A stretch of 64,000 bases of DNA from Rhodococcus rhodnii. Lineage in GTDB: Bacteria > Actinomycetota > Actinomycetes > Mycobacteriales > Pseudonocardiaceae. The stretch is from positions 62,001-126,000 of the forward strand of contig JOAA01000017.1 of assembly GCA_000720375.1 (NCBI GenBank), written 5' to 3'. Below, piece by piece: positions 48,017-57,456 of the stretch. The notes below the pieces were generated by a model. It worked only from the letters and a program-made list of their open reading frames with translations, searched no databases and was not told the DNA's origin. The position numbers and the translations under genes were made by a program. Position 1 is the stretch's first letter, and each line of letters starts with the position of its first letter.

Positions 48017-49635
48017 CCCTTGTAGAGGTCGCGAGTCCATGACCGGGCGTCCGGCAGTTTGGCGAACGCCTCTGCCTTCGCGACCTGTTGCTGGAACCAG
48101 GTTGCCCGCCGGCCCGGCGCGTTGATCATGGCCTTGATGCGTCCCGCCGCATGGCGGACGAACGGGTAGGGATGGCGAGGACACAGCAGGCCGTCGGCGA
48201 TCAGCGATGCTTGCGAGCCGACGTCGGCCGAGACCACCGGCACCCCGGCGGCGGTCGCTTCGAACGAGGTCAACGTCAGCCCCTCGTTGTCCGATGAGAT
48301 CACCAGAACATCGCTGTCCGCAAAGGTTTTGCTCACCGGCTGGTCCGGGCCGCGCAGTTCCATCAGCTCGGTCAGCCCGAGCCGGCCGCGCAGCGCGCGG
48401 ACCTCGTCGGCCAGCTCGCCGTCGCCGTGCATGATGAAGCGGACCGGAGCAGTCCGGGCCAGTTCGGCTGCCAGCTTGAGAAAGAGGTACGGACGCTTCT
48501 GCTGGGTGAAGCGGCCGACGAACGAGACGGTGAACGGCTTCGTCCGGGCGGACCGCGCACGCGGCGGTTCGAGGCTCGGCACAGTCAGGTTCGCCAGCGT
48601 GGCCAGCTGCACTTTGTCCTCGGCGATGCCCTGGCGTCCGATCATGTAGTCCCGCAGTTGCGGCGAGATCACGTGATGCACGTCGATCATGTTCGACATA
48701 CGGACCGAGATGTCGACGAACCCGCCGTTGCGCCACTCCAACACATGTAGCGAGTCGACCACCGGAAGGTCCGGGCGCACCGACCTGATCCACGGCAACC
48801 GTTGGTACAGCCAGCCGCAGTGGTGCACGTGCACACCGCGGACATCGAAGCTGGACAGGATTCCGTTGAGGAACGCGGCCTCCTGGTCGAGCACGAGCGG
48901 CTGGGTCAGCGGGACCACGATCGCCCCGTCCAGCTCCGGCCGGGTGATCCACTGGTGCGTCGAGGGACGGTCGGTGATCACGATCGGCGTGAAGCCCTCA
49001 TCGCGGGCCATCCGCACCGACTCGAGGGCCCATCGTTCCGCGCCGCCCATTTCCAGCCAGTGCATGCCGAACAGCACGGCGGGCGTCCTGCCTGACGCCA
49101 GCGCCGAAGAGCCACGATCGAGCCGGACCGGGCTGCGCCTCGGGACATCGCGCGACCGATAGCGCTGTTCCATCACGTCGGTACGCACCTGGCGCAGGGC
49201 GTCGAACTGGATGGGCACGGTGAACCGCACGGCTCGTCGTGCCGCGCCGAGCACGCCGGGCAGCTTGTGGTAGCCCGACATGAGCTGACCGCGCCCGCCG
49301 ACGTCGACCGTGAGATCGACGAGGCCGTCCGTGTCGGAGAAGGTAGCGGTGGTGTGCACCAGGCTGCGGAACACCACCGAACCGACCACTTCGCGGTCGT
49401 CCTGCCATTCGATGCTGCGTACGTCCTCACCAGTCAACGACGGGACCGCACCTTCCGGTCCACGCAGCACGGTGAGCCGGAATGTCGACCCGGGGGCGGC
49501 TAACGCGTGAAAATTGGCCGCACCTAACACCAGTCGGCGTTCCCGCTCGTCGAGCAGGCCGTCGCCGGTGAGGCCGACGCCACTTTCGTCGATCACCTCG
49601 AATGTGAGGCTTTGCTGCAGTTGTCCAGAGGTCAT
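48004..49635 (-). CDS. Family 4 glycosyltransferase with extra N-terminal domain (543 aa)
   Basis: The C-terminal 350 residues are a GT-B glycosyltransferase (GT4): FGMHWLEMGGAERWALESVR, FTVSFVGRFTQQKRPYLFLK, VLVISSDNEGLTLTSFEATA (the EGxxxxxxE-type donor motif). About 190 residues at the N terminus form an unassigned beta-rich domain (LTFEVIDESGVGLTGDGLLD, VDLTVDVGGRGQLMSGYHK). ATG 49635 is given; GTG 49644 is in frame. It is co-transcribed with the GT2 gene. It probably builds a surface polysaccharide or glycolipid. Confidence 0.87.
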   Translation of the reverse strand: MTSGQLQQSLTFEVIDESGVGLTGDGLLDERERRLVLGAANFHALAAPGSTFRLTVLRGPEGAVPSLTGEDVRSIEWQDDREVVGSVVFRSLVHTTATFSDTDGLVDLTVDVGGRGQLMSGYHKLPGVLGAARRAVRFTVPIQFDALRQVRTDVMEQRYRSRDVPRRSPVRLDRGSSALASGRTPAVLFGMHWLEMGGAERWALESVRMARDEGFTPIVITDRPSTHQWITRPELDGAIVVPLTQPLVLDQEAAFLNGILSSFDVRGVHVHHCGWLYQRLPWIRSVRPDLPVVDSLHVLEWRNGGFVDISVRMSNMIDVHHVISPQLRDYMIGRQGIAEDKVQLATLANLTVPSLEPPRARSARTKPFTVSFVGRFTQQKRPYLFLKLAAELARTAPVRFIMHGDGELADEVRALRGRLGLTELMELRGPDQPVSKTFADSDVLVISSDNEGLTLTSFEATAAGVPVVSADVGSQASLIADGLLCPRHPYPFVRHAAGRIKAMINAPGRRATWFQQQVAKAEAFAKLPDARSWTRDLYKGWIS

Positions 49636-49812
49636 GTCTCTCACAGCAGTTTCGCGGAAGAGTGGAGATCGATTGGGAGATGCTATCCAGGCCGGGCCGA
49701 CAAACTACAACGAATAAGTGTTACGGTGCCGTTAAACTTGCCCCGCGAATCACAGGGCGGCCGACATCGACAATTAACGTGCGCAATTGCCGAAGCGTTA
49801 TCGAAGAATAGT

Positions 49813-51741
49813 TCACAGCTCGACGCGATAGACACGGGCATCCGAATTCTCGTACACCAGGCGCAACGACCGTACGCTGTCCAGACCGGCCAGCCCAGGC
49901 GCCCGGGTGCTGGTCGGGCTGGCGAAGCCCGATCCGATGTAGACGAACTGAATGTTCGATGAGCGCACGAGATCGCGCACTTTCTGATTGCTGTCGAGCT
50001 CGTCGAATTTCTCGTACAGCATCACCCGGTCCGGACCGATAACCGGGTATTCGGCCGAACCGGCAATAGGGTAGCCGAACACCGGGCGCACGCCGTCCAG
50101 TGCCCACATCCAGGGTGACCCGTCGAGCGGATCGTTCATGACCGTGGCGCCGGGCGGAACGATCGTGCGCAGCTCGGCCATCGCGTTACGCTCGTTCCCG
50201 GTCACGGTCGGACCGTTTCCGTACGCATTGTGGACCACCTGCGCGTTCGGTCTCAGGTACAGCCCGCCGCTGGCGGCGGCGATCACGAGCCCCACGGCAA
50301 CAAGTGCCGCGCCCCTGACCCGCATGGCGCCGGTCGCTTGTGTGCGCCTGCGGGCCAGCCAACCGAGCAGTCCGTCGCGGGCGACCACGATGCCGTGCCC
50401 GACCAGGACAACCTGGGCGATCGCCACCAGGCCTGCGAAGCGCCACGCGTCGTTCCACCACGGGTTGGTCAGCAACGACACCAGCCATCCCTTGTAGCTG
50501 GCCGCCAGCACGAACAGGAACGCGAAGACCACGCCGCCCAGCATCAGCCAGCGCAGGCCGACGAGTTTGCGGATCGCGACCAGCCCGACCAGCGCCGCCA
50601 GCACGAGCCACCACTGCGGAGCCGACACGTAGTTGAAGAACAGCAATGCACCCAGGGCATGCCCGGCCGGCGCGATGATCGGCCACGACACGTCCAATGT
50701 GGCCGCTGCCTTCGTCGCGGCCAGGTACTGCGGGATCACGTACAAGCCGGCGAGCACACCGAGGACCACCAGCGAACGCAGCTCGGTAAGGGGAACCCGG
50801 CGCAACTCGATCCAGTGGAACAGCAGATAGCACGCGCAGAAGACGCCGGTGGCCAGCGCGGCGCTCGGGTGCAACGCGGCCATACCGATGGCGCCGAGCG
50901 CGGTCAGCACGATCATCTCGAGCCGGCGGCAGCGCACCGTCGCGACGAACAGCGCGAGAAACCCGGGCAGCACCACCAGACCAGCCCCGAACGGCCACAG
51001 TGGACCGAAGAACAGCAGGCCGAACGGCAGCGTTGCCATACCGGAGGCGACGACCGCACTCGCCGCGGCCAGCGCGGGCCGGCTGTTGACCACCCGGACC
51101 ACGGCAACGATCGACAGGGAAAAGATCCCCGCGTACAAGCCGCCGTACACGTTCACCAATTCGTTGACCGGCAGGTGCGTCAGCTGCAGCACCGTCGCAC
51201 CCAGCACGTGATAGGCGTTGGGGTAGAAGAAGTCCGGCTTGCTGGGAGCGTTAAGGGCGGCCAACGCGCCCGGCGCGGACTGACCGCTGTCGGCGATGTA
51301 ACGGGTCGCGTTGGTGTGGAACATCGCGTCCCAGAACTGATGCACCCCAGTGAACGCCTCGGTTGCCCTGGACATCACCACCAGGCCGACGACCACCGCG
51401 AGCACGACTGCCGCCGCCACACCGGCATGGTGAGGCCATTGCCAGCGGCTCGGCATCGTGACGGCTTCCTGGTGGCGCCCAAGCCATCGAGCCGCGGCAA
51501 GACGAACCCCGAGCACCACCAACGCGATCACGACCGCGCCGACGAGCAGGGCCCACACCGACCACTGCGGCACCAGGCCGGGAACCAGCGGCGAAACCAG
51601 GCCGACGAGGCTGTAGGTGAGCACCGGCGCGGAGCCGGCGAGCAACCAGCCACGCAGGCCGCCGGCGGCACCGACGACCAGTCCTGGCACAAAAAGCACC
51701 AGGACGAAGCACGCTACCGCCGCCAGTTGGGATGCGGTCAT
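49813..51741 (-). CDS. DUF6541 polytopic membrane protein (642 aa)
   Basis: About 14 hydrophobic helices precede a C-terminal extracellular domain of about 140 residues (MAELRTIVPPGATVMNDPLD, GSPWMWALDGVRPVFGYP, VRSSNIQFVYIGSG). This is the architecture of GT-C type lipid-linked sugar transferases and matches DUF6541, common in actinobacterial glycan loci. The conserved pair FWDAMFHTNATRYI in the first loop may be catalytic. The ATG at 51741 follows GGAGGA. Sugar transfer outside the membrane is the likely role, by analogy only. Confidence 0.83.
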   Translation of the reverse strand: MTASQLAAVACFVLVLFVPGLVVGAAGGLRGWLLAGSAPVLTYSLVGLVSPLVPGLVPQWSVWALLVGAVVIALVVLGVRLAAARWLGRHQEAVTMPSRWQWPHHAGVAAAVVLAVVVGLVVMSRATEAFTGVHQFWDAMFHTNATRYIADSGQSAPGALAALNAPSKPDFFYPNAYHVLGATVLQLTHLPVNELVNVYGGLYAGIFSLSIVAVVRVVNSRPALAAASAVVASGMATLPFGLLFFGPLWPFGAGLVVLPGFLALFVATVRCRRLEMIVLTALGAIGMAALHPSAALATGVFCACYLLFHWIELRRVPLTELRSLVVLGVLAGLYVIPQYLAATKAAATLDVSWPIIAPAGHALGALLFFNYVSAPQWWLVLAALVGLVAIRKLVGLRWLMLGGVVFAFLFVLAASYKGWLVSLLTNPWWNDAWRFAGLVAIAQVVLVGHGIVVARDGLLGWLARRRTQATGAMRVRGAALVAVGLVIAAASGGLYLRPNAQVVHNAYGNGPTVTGNERNAMAELRTIVPPGATVMNDPLDGSPWMWALDGVRPVFGYPIAGSAEYPVIGPDRVMLYEKFDELDSNQKVRDLVRSSNIQFVYIGSGFASPTSTRAPGLAGLDSVRSLRLVYENSDARVYRVEL

Positions 51742-51786
51742 GGAACGGGTCCTCCAGGCGACTGAGTTCTCGCAGCGGGTACGGGG

Positions 51787-53061
51787 TCAGGCGGGTTCGT
51801 GTACCGGTCGCGGAACGTCCAGACCGGTGTCGTGGGCACCGTTGCCCAGTTGAGGCGAAGGCCGTGCCGGGGGCTTGCTCATGGCGCGCATGGTCTTGCG
51901 GGCAGGCTCCTCCACCCACCGCCACATGGCGTACGCCGCAACGCAGGCGACCACTGGCACGGAAAGGAACACGAGCTTCGTGACCACCGTCTGCGGCGCG
52001 AGCACCTCCGGCCAAACGTTCTGGGCCCACCAGATGGGCTCGATCAGCAGCATGTGCACGAGGTAAAGGCTGTAGGAGATGTAGCCGCCCAGCACGAACG
52101 GCCGCGTCGACAAAACCCTGGACAGACCACGGCCGGACACCGCGAGCGCGATCAGCAGTGGCGCGAACAGAAAGACAGCCAGCACGTGGTATCGCTCGTG
52201 ACCGGTGAGCCGGGCCAGGTACAGGATCGCGACGATGCCGATGGTGAACCCGGCCGAGCACCATGCGGTGACCGTGTCGTTGCGCCGGGTTCTGGCCACG
52301 CGCCGGGCCACCAGGCAGGCGATCCCGCCCGCGACGAACGAGCCGAGCAGCCGCAGCACCCACAAGTGGGGCGAGTACAGGGTGCCGCTGACCAAGGCGA
52401 GCAGAACCGCCGGGAACAGCGCCATCACGCCGAGCATCACCAGGTGCCGGATCCGCAGCACCAGCGCCAGCCGCAGGAGCAGCAACGCGAAGAGCGGGAA
52501 AAGCAGGTACGCCAGCCATTCACCGCTGATCGACCACGCCGGGCCGTTCCAGGTCAGCCGCTCGCTGTCCGGCTCGGTCCACATCACCACCATGGTGAGC
52601 TGGCGCAGGTAGCTCAGCACGGAGAACTCCTCCGGCGCGACCGGGTCGGGGCCGCCACGCATCAGCAGCCAGCCATGCCACAACGCGGCGATGTTCAGCG
52701 TCACGAAGTACACCGGCCACACCCGGGCGAGCCGGGCCCAGAGGAACCGCGCGGTGTCGCGCCGGTTCAGCCGGCCGCCCATCTTCTCGACGTAGTTGAG
52801 GGTGAGCACGAAACCGCTGAGCGCGAAGAACAGATCGACGCCGAGATCGCCGTGGTTGAGGATCGGGCTGACAATCCGGCCGAGCTCGGGGAATTCGACA
52901 TAGAGGTTGCCACGGATGTGGAAGACCACCACCCAGAGCGCCGCGATGATCCGCACGCCAGTGAGCGGGAGGATCTCCCCGGCACGGCTGGTGTTGTGGG
53001 ACGTACCCACCTCGGCGCGATTCGACACGGGCGTGACTGTAACGTCCAATTCCGACGCCAT
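51787..53061 (-). CDS. Acyltransferase 3 family membrane protein (424 aa)
   Basis: Ten helices with the Acyl_transf_3 pattern: LTGVRIIAALWVVVFHIRGN (catalytic His in VVFHIRG), LGVDLFFALSGFVLTLNYVE, and FLWARLARVWPVYFVTLNIA with the R/K-rich loop. Such enzymes O-acetylate or succinylate extracellular polysaccharides using cytosolic acyl-CoA. The ATG at 53061 is chosen because the conserved domain begins about 30 residues later; the frame upstream runs into the divergent gene. It probably decorates the glycan made by the neighbours. Confidence 0.88.
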   Translation of the reverse strand: MASELDVTVTPVSNRAEVGTSHNTSRAGEILPLTGVRIIAALWVVVFHIRGNLYVEFPELGRIVSPILNHGDLGVDLFFALSGFVLTLNYVEKMGGRLNRRDTARFLWARLARVWPVYFVTLNIAALWHGWLLMRGGPDPVAPEEFSVLSYLRQLTMVVMWTEPDSERLTWNGPAWSISGEWLAYLLFPLFALLLLRLALVLRIRHLVMLGVMALFPAVLLALVSGTLYSPHLWVLRLLGSFVAGGIACLVARRVARTRRNDTVTAWCSAGFTIGIVAILYLARLTGHERYHVLAVFLFAPLLIALAVSGRGLSRVLSTRPFVLGGYISYSLYLVHMLLIEPIWWAQNVWPEVLAPQTVVTKLVFLSVPVVACVAAYAMWRWVEEPARKTMRAMSKPPARPSPQLGNGAHDTGLDVPRPVHEPA

Positions 53062-53098
53062 TGACGCCGTCCCCGCCAAAATGATCGAAAGGCGCAGG

Positions 53099-54073
53099 AT
53101 GATCGCAGACCCCACATTAACTGAAACGGCACCGAAAACTGCCGGAAACAAAAGGGCAGTCGTCATCACCTGGCTGCGCCGGATTCTGGTCATCGCTGTG
53201 CTCGCCGCCGCGGCCTACCAATTGGTGGTCCAGTGGCCCGATGTGTCGCGCACCCTGGCGTCCCTGCCGTGGCCATCAGTCGTGCTGTCGTTCCTCGCGG
53301 TGCTGGCCGGGCTCTGCCTCGGCCCGCCGATGTGGCGGACGGTGCTGCGCGATCTCGGCACCCCAGTCCGGATCCGCGACGCGTCGATGATCTATCTGGT
53401 CGGCCAACTCGGCAAGTACATCCCCGGCTCGGTGTGGGCGTTCCTCCTGCAGATGGAGCTGGCCAAAACCGTTGGGGTGACGCGGGTCCGCGCCTTCACC
53501 GCGTCAGTGGTCGCCGCCGGTCTTGGCATCGTCGCCTCGCTGATCGCCGGATTCCTGGCCATGCCGGTCATCCTCGACGGGCACCAGGAATACCTGTGGA
53601 TCTTCATTCTGTTGCCGCTCGGCCTGGTGCTGCTGCACCCGCGGCCGCTCACCTGGATCGTCTCGCGGGCACTGACCTTGTTGCGCCGCGCCCCTTTGCC
53701 GCACCCGCTGACCGCCGCGGCGATCTTCAAGACGCTCGGCCTCGGGCTGGCGACCTTCGTCCTGCTCGGTGTGCATCTGTGGCTGCTGGCCGACTCGTTG
53801 GGCTCGCCGGGGCTGGGCGGCCTCATGTTGTGCATCGGTGCGATGAGCCTGGCGATGACGGCCGGTCTGCTCGCGTTCTTCCTGCCATCCGGCCTCGGCG
53901 CGCGCGAGGTCGTGCTCGTCGCGGCACTGTCCACCACACTGCCGGCCGGTTCCGCGCTGGCACTGGCGGTGGTGTCCAGAGTGATGTTCACAGTGGTCGA
54001 CCTTGCCTTGGCCGGTGGCGCGGCTTTGGCCGCCCGCAACCGAAAGCCGGACCCCATGCCCGGTCCGGCCTGA
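53099..54073 (+). CDS. Lysylphosphatidylglycerol synthase-type membrane protein (324 aa)
   Basis: Eight helices of the LPG_synthase_TM (UPF0104/AglD-like) family: MIYLVGQLGKYIPGSVWAFL near residue 95, and FFLPSGLGAREVVLVAALST near 270, both signature loops. These domains are flippase-like or glycosyl-transfer accessory proteins; no lysyl-transferase catalytic domain is attached. ATG 53099 has AAAGG six bases upstream; ATG 53081 is in frame. It starts a rightward unit with the following GT4 gene and overlaps nothing. A role in lipid-linked glycan handling is likely. Confidence 0.85.
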   Translation: MIADPTLTETAPKTAGNKRAVVITWLRRILVIAVLAAAAYQLVVQWPDVSRTLASLPWPSVVLSFLAVLAGLCLGPPMWRTVLRDLGTPVRIRDASMIYLVGQLGKYIPGSVWAFLLQMELAKTVGVTRVRAFTASVVAAGLGIVASLIAGFLAMPVILDGHQEYLWIFILLPLGLVLLHPRPLTWIVSRALTLLRRAPLPHPLTAAAIFKTLGLGLATFVLLGVHLWLLADSLGSPGLGGLMLCIGAMSLAMTAGLLAFFLPSGLGAREVVLVAALSTTLPAGSALALAVVSRVMFTVVDLALAGGAALAARNRKPDPMPGPA

Positions 54074-54094
54074 TCGAGTTTCCGGAGGATTTCG

Positions 54095-55255
54095 TTGCGT
54101 ATCGCCGTCGTGTACGACTGCTTGTTCCCGTTCTCCAAGGGGGGAGGCGAACGGCAGTACCGCGTGTTCGCCGAGGAGTTCGCCGCCGCCGGGCACCAGG
54201 TGACCTACCTGACCCGGCAGCAGTGGGACGGTGAGCCACCGGCTGCCGACGCGTTCGACATCAAGGTGATCAGTACGGATACCGAGCTCTACGACGCGAA
54301 TGGCGCACGCCGGCTCAGCCCGGCGATCCGGTTCGCCTACGGCCTGTTCAGGCATCTACGCACGCACCGCGACTACGACGCGGTGCTGGCGAGCGCGACC
54401 CCGGCAACCAACGTGCCCGCCGCGAGGGCTGGACTGGCCGGTTCGAAGACCGTGCTGGCGGTGGACTGGCTCGAAGTGTGGCGCCCGGCCCAGTGGCTCG
54501 AGTACTCAGGACCGGTGGCCGGTCGGGTGGCCGGAGCCATACAGGGGCTTGCCGTACGGTCCAGCCCGATCGCGAGCTGCCACTCCCAACTCAACGCGCG
54601 CCGGCTCATCGAGCTCAAGCTGCGGTCAGCGCCGATTGTCAGTCCTGGCCTGATCGACGGCGAGGGTACCGGTGAACCGTCGCTGGTCGCGGCGCAACCA
54701 CCGCGAGTGGTCTATGTCGGACGGCACATCCCGGACAAGCGGGTCGAAGCACTGCCGGCAGCGATCGCCCATGCGCGGCAGACGATCCCGGCCCTCACCG
54801 CCACGATCTTCGGCGAGGGCCAGACCCGCGAGGCGGTGCTCGCGGAGATCGACCGGCTCGGCCTCGGCGAGATCATCGCCACGCCTGGTTTCGTCGACCA
54901 GCACGAGCTCGACGCGGGCATGCGCGACGCTGCGTGTCTGGTCAACCCGTCGGCCAGGGAGGGCTACGGCCTGGTCGTCGTCGAGTCATGCGCAGCCGGC
55001 ACGCCCGTGGTGCTTGTGGCGGGCGAGGACAACGCCTCAGTCGAACTGATCGAGGACGGCGTCAACGGGCGGATCGCCGCTTCAGTGGCGCCGCAGGAGC
55101 TTGGCGCGGCGATCGTCGACGTCGTGTCGGCGGGTGCACCGCTGCGCCAGACGACCGCCGACTGGTTCGAGCAGGCGCGCCGGACAAAGACTGTTCGCGC
55201 GGCGGCCGCCCAGATCCTTGGGCGGATCGAGGAGGCCGTCGCCCAGGCCCGGTGA
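54095..55255 (+). CDS. Family 4 glycosyltransferase (386 aa)
   Basis: GT-B fold with IAVVYDCLFPFSKGGGERQY at the N terminus, PRVVYVGRHIPDKRVEALPA between domains and NPSAREGYGLVVVESCAAGT as the donor-binding ExxxxxxxE loop. The TTG at 54095 is well supported by CCGGAGGA five bases upstream. It lies 21 bases after the membrane-protein gene and is convergent with the methyltransferase gene across a GC hairpin. It adds a sugar to a surface glycan; the specificity is unknown. Confidence 0.9.
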   Translation: MRIAVVYDCLFPFSKGGGERQYRVFAEEFAAAGHQVTYLTRQQWDGEPPAADAFDIKVISTDTELYDANGARRLSPAIRFAYGLFRHLRTHRDYDAVLASATPATNVPAARAGLAGSKTVLAVDWLEVWRPAQWLEYSGPVAGRVAGAIQGLAVRSSPIASCHSQLNARRLIELKLRSAPIVSPGLIDGEGTGEPSLVAAQPPRVVYVGRHIPDKRVEALPAAIAHARQTIPALTATIFGEGQTREAVLAEIDRLGLGEIIATPGFVDQHELDAGMRDAACLVNPSAREGYGLVVVESCAAGTPVVLVAGEDNASVELIEDGVNGRIAASVAPQELGAAIVDVVSAGAPLRQTTADWFEQARRTKTVRAAAAQILGRIEEAVAQAR

Positions 55256-55261
55256 CTCGGC

Positions 55262-55285
55262 CGGGCCCGGGCTCGGGCGGGCCCG
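55262..55285. terminator. GC-rich hairpin between convergent genes
   Basis: CGGGCCCG at 55262-55269 and again at 55278-55285 (each self-complementary) can pair to form an 8-bp stem with an 8-base loop. It lies exactly between the stops of the convergent GT4 and methyltransferase genes. There is no U-tract, as is usual in actinomycetes. Confidence 0.55.
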
Positions 55286-56032
55286 TCAGACGTTCTCGGA
55301 GCCGACGAAGATGGCGTTGGCATTGCGGAACGGCCGGCCGTACTCCTTGCTCAGTGCCTCGTCCCGGTCGGCTTCGCGCCACTCGTTGCGCTTCGCGGTA
55401 CGCACCAGCCAGGTCTCCTGCTGGAACTTCAACTTTCCGCTGCGAAGACCCTCGTCAAGCGCCCTATTGTGTCCAATAGGGACGGTAACGAGCAGCTTTC
55501 CGCCCGGCGCGACACAGTTGCGCACCGACTCGAAGGCGCGGAACACCTTCTCCGGCTCGCGCGGCCGCTCGTCCCAGCCGACGTGCTCCAATGTGGACAC
55601 TGCGAGAACGGTGTCGAACGGCTGCTCCGGGGTGTAGTCGACGATGTCGTCGTTGCACACGCCCGGCACAGTCTCGTACTTGTCGAGCACGGTCTGCCCG
55701 GTCACGCCGTAGTGCGCGAGGACATTACCGATCTCAAGCACCCGGCCGTTGTCCTCACCGGACAGGAACCACATCGCGATGGAGATCTCGACGGTGCGCT
55801 CGTTGCGGTAGGCGTTGTTGTACCGGTGCAGCGTGTACGGAAGTTCGTGTCCGCGGAACGTGAATCGCTCGCGCTGGCGCCTGGCCTTGGTGACCGGGAA
55901 GGCGACTTGACCGGCCGCCGTCGCGACGACCAGGTTCGCGGTCGCGACAATTCCTTTTTCCTTGATCGAGTCGCGGATGGCACCGACGCCGCGGCTTAGT
56001 TCAATGCGCAGCACATCTACAGAACCGGGCAC
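55286..56032 (-). CDS. Class I SAM-dependent methyltransferase (248 aa)
   Basis: Core motifs: VLEIGNVLAHYGVTG (SAM loop, with an unusual GNVL), DIVDYTPEQPFDTVLAVSTL, EHVGWDERPREPEKVFRAFE and LLVTVPIGHN. Proteins of this type sit in glycan and natural-product loci. The GTG at 56032 follows AGGAGG seven bases upstream; the longer frame to 56053 would run through that site. It is convergent with the GT4 gene. The target is probably a sugar or small acid of the surface glycan; that is inference. Confidence 0.85.
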   Translation of the reverse strand: MPGSVDVLRIELSRGVGAIRDSIKEKGIVATANLVVATAAGQVAFPVTKARRQRERFTFRGHELPYTLHRYNNAYRNERTVEISIAMWFLSGEDNGRVLEIGNVLAHYGVTGQTVLDKYETVPGVCNDDIVDYTPEQPFDTVLAVSTLEHVGWDERPREPEKVFRAFESVRNCVAPGGKLLVTVPIGHNRALDEGLRSGKLKFQQETWLVRTAKRNEWREADRDEALSKEYGRPFRNANAIFVGSENV

Positions 56033-56177
56033 GTCGGATCCTCCTGAATTCACAAGAAAGTAATTTCATTGCGGGCATGTTTCACTATGTTCCAGGGTCG
56101 TGAACCCTGCCGAGACTAACAGTTTTCGCCAGTAGTCTGCCCGCGACCTCAGAGAGTCTGCTGGCGAACGGAAAAGC

Positions 56178-57392
56178 ATGACTGCAATGGTGGAGCTGTC
56201 GATTGTCATGCCCTGCCTCAATGAGGCGGAGACATTGGCTACCTGCATTCGCAAAGCGCAGGGCTATCTCAATCGCTCAGGCGTCAGCGGCGAGGTGCTG
56301 ATCGCGGACAACGGCAGCACCGACGGGTCGCAGGACATCGCCGCGGAACTGGGTGCCCGAGTGGTCGACGTGGCCGAGAAGGGCTACGGAAACGCCCTGA
56401 TGGGCGGCATTCGCGTGGCCCGCGGCACCTACGTGATCATGGGCGACGCGGACGACAGCTACGACTTCTCCAACTTGGACCCGTTCGTCGCGGAGCTGCG
56501 CAAGGGCGCTGACGTGGTGATGGGCAACCGCTTCAAAGGTGGCATCGAGCCGGGTGCGATGCCCCCGCTGCACCGCTACCTGGGCAACCCGGTGCTGTCC
56601 GCGATCGGCAAGCTGTTCTTCAAGGCGCCGGTCGGTGACTTCCACTGCGGACTGCGCGGGTTCCGCCGGGAGGCGATCCTCGCCATCCGCCTGCACACCT
56701 CAGGCATGGAGTTCGCCAGCGAGATCGTGGTGAAGTCGTGCCTGTCCGGACTGCGCTTCGCCGAAGTGCCGACCACGCTGAAGAAGGACGGCCGCAGCCG
56801 CCCGCCGCACCTGCGCAGCTGGCGCGATGGCTGGCGGCACCTGAGGTTTCTGTTGATCTACAGCCCTCGCTGGCTGTTCCTCTACCCCGGTCTCGCCGCG
56901 CTCGCGGTCGGGCTGGTGGCGACGCTGGCGCTGCTCGTCGGTCCGGTCAAGATCGGTTCGGCCGGCTTCGACGTGGGCACAATGCTCTACACCGCGGCGT
57001 TCGCCGTACTCGGTTACCAGGCGGTCCTGTTCTCGGTGATGGTCAAGCTCTTCGCCGCCAGGGAAGGCCTGCTGCCGATGAGCCCGAAGTACCGCCAGCT
57101 CATCGAACGGTTCTCGATCGAGCGCGGGCTGGTCCTCGGCGTCGTGATCTTCGTGGCCGGCATCATCGTCGCCTTGCTGCAGCTGCTGCGCTGGGGCAGC
57201 GTCGGATTCGGTGCGCTGGACACCGCGCAGAACATCCGTACTGCCATCCCCGCGGTGCTCGGCATGGTGCTGGGCTTCCAAACGATCATGTTCAGCATGT
57301 TCGCCGGCGTGCTCAGCATCCCCACCACCAATGCCGGCACTCCCACCCCGGCCCCGAAGAAGACCGCTGACAACCCGGCGCTGGTTGCCTGA
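56178..57392 (+). CDS. Membrane-anchored family 2 glycosyltransferase, DPM/GtrB-like (404 aa)
   Basis: A GT-A domain (LSIVMPCLNEAETLATCIRK, LIADNGSTDGSQDIA, YVIMGDADDSYDFSN with the DxD-type metal site) is followed by at least four helices (LFLYPGLAALAVGLVATLAL, AFAVLGYQAVLFSVMVKLF). This matches polyprenyl-phosphate glycosyltransferases that load a sugar on undecaprenyl phosphate for outer-face GT-C enzymes such as the DUF6541 neighbour. ATG 56178 is given; ATG 56187 is in frame. It has a Pro/Thr-rich C-terminal tail. Confidence 0.9.
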   Translation: MTAMVELSIVMPCLNEAETLATCIRKAQGYLNRSGVSGEVLIADNGSTDGSQDIAAELGARVVDVAEKGYGNALMGGIRVARGTYVIMGDADDSYDFSNLDPFVAELRKGADVVMGNRFKGGIEPGAMPPLHRYLGNPVLSAIGKLFFKAPVGDFHCGLRGFRREAILAIRLHTSGMEFASEIVVKSCLSGLRFAEVPTTLKKDGRSRPPHLRSWRDGWRHLRFLLIYSPRWLFLYPGLAALAVGLVATLALLVGPVKIGSAGFDVGTMLYTAAFAVLGYQAVLFSVMVKLFAAREGLLPMSPKYRQLIERFSIERGLVLGVVIFVAGIIVALLQLLRWGSVGFGALDTAQNIRTAIPAVLGMVLGFQTIMFSMFAGVLSIPTTNAGTPTPAPKKTADNPALVA

Positions 57393-57456
57393 TTCCTTCG
57401 CGAGTCATGGGACGGCGCGGGCTTGTGTCTCGTCGAGCTGGTTGCCATGCCGAGTC

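Noticed and set aside
50230..53064. 511- and 421-codon plus-strand frames opposite the DUF6541 and acyltransferase genes
   Set aside because: Gln/His/Arg-rich shadows of membrane proteins; the hydrophobic minus-strand frames are clearly the genes.
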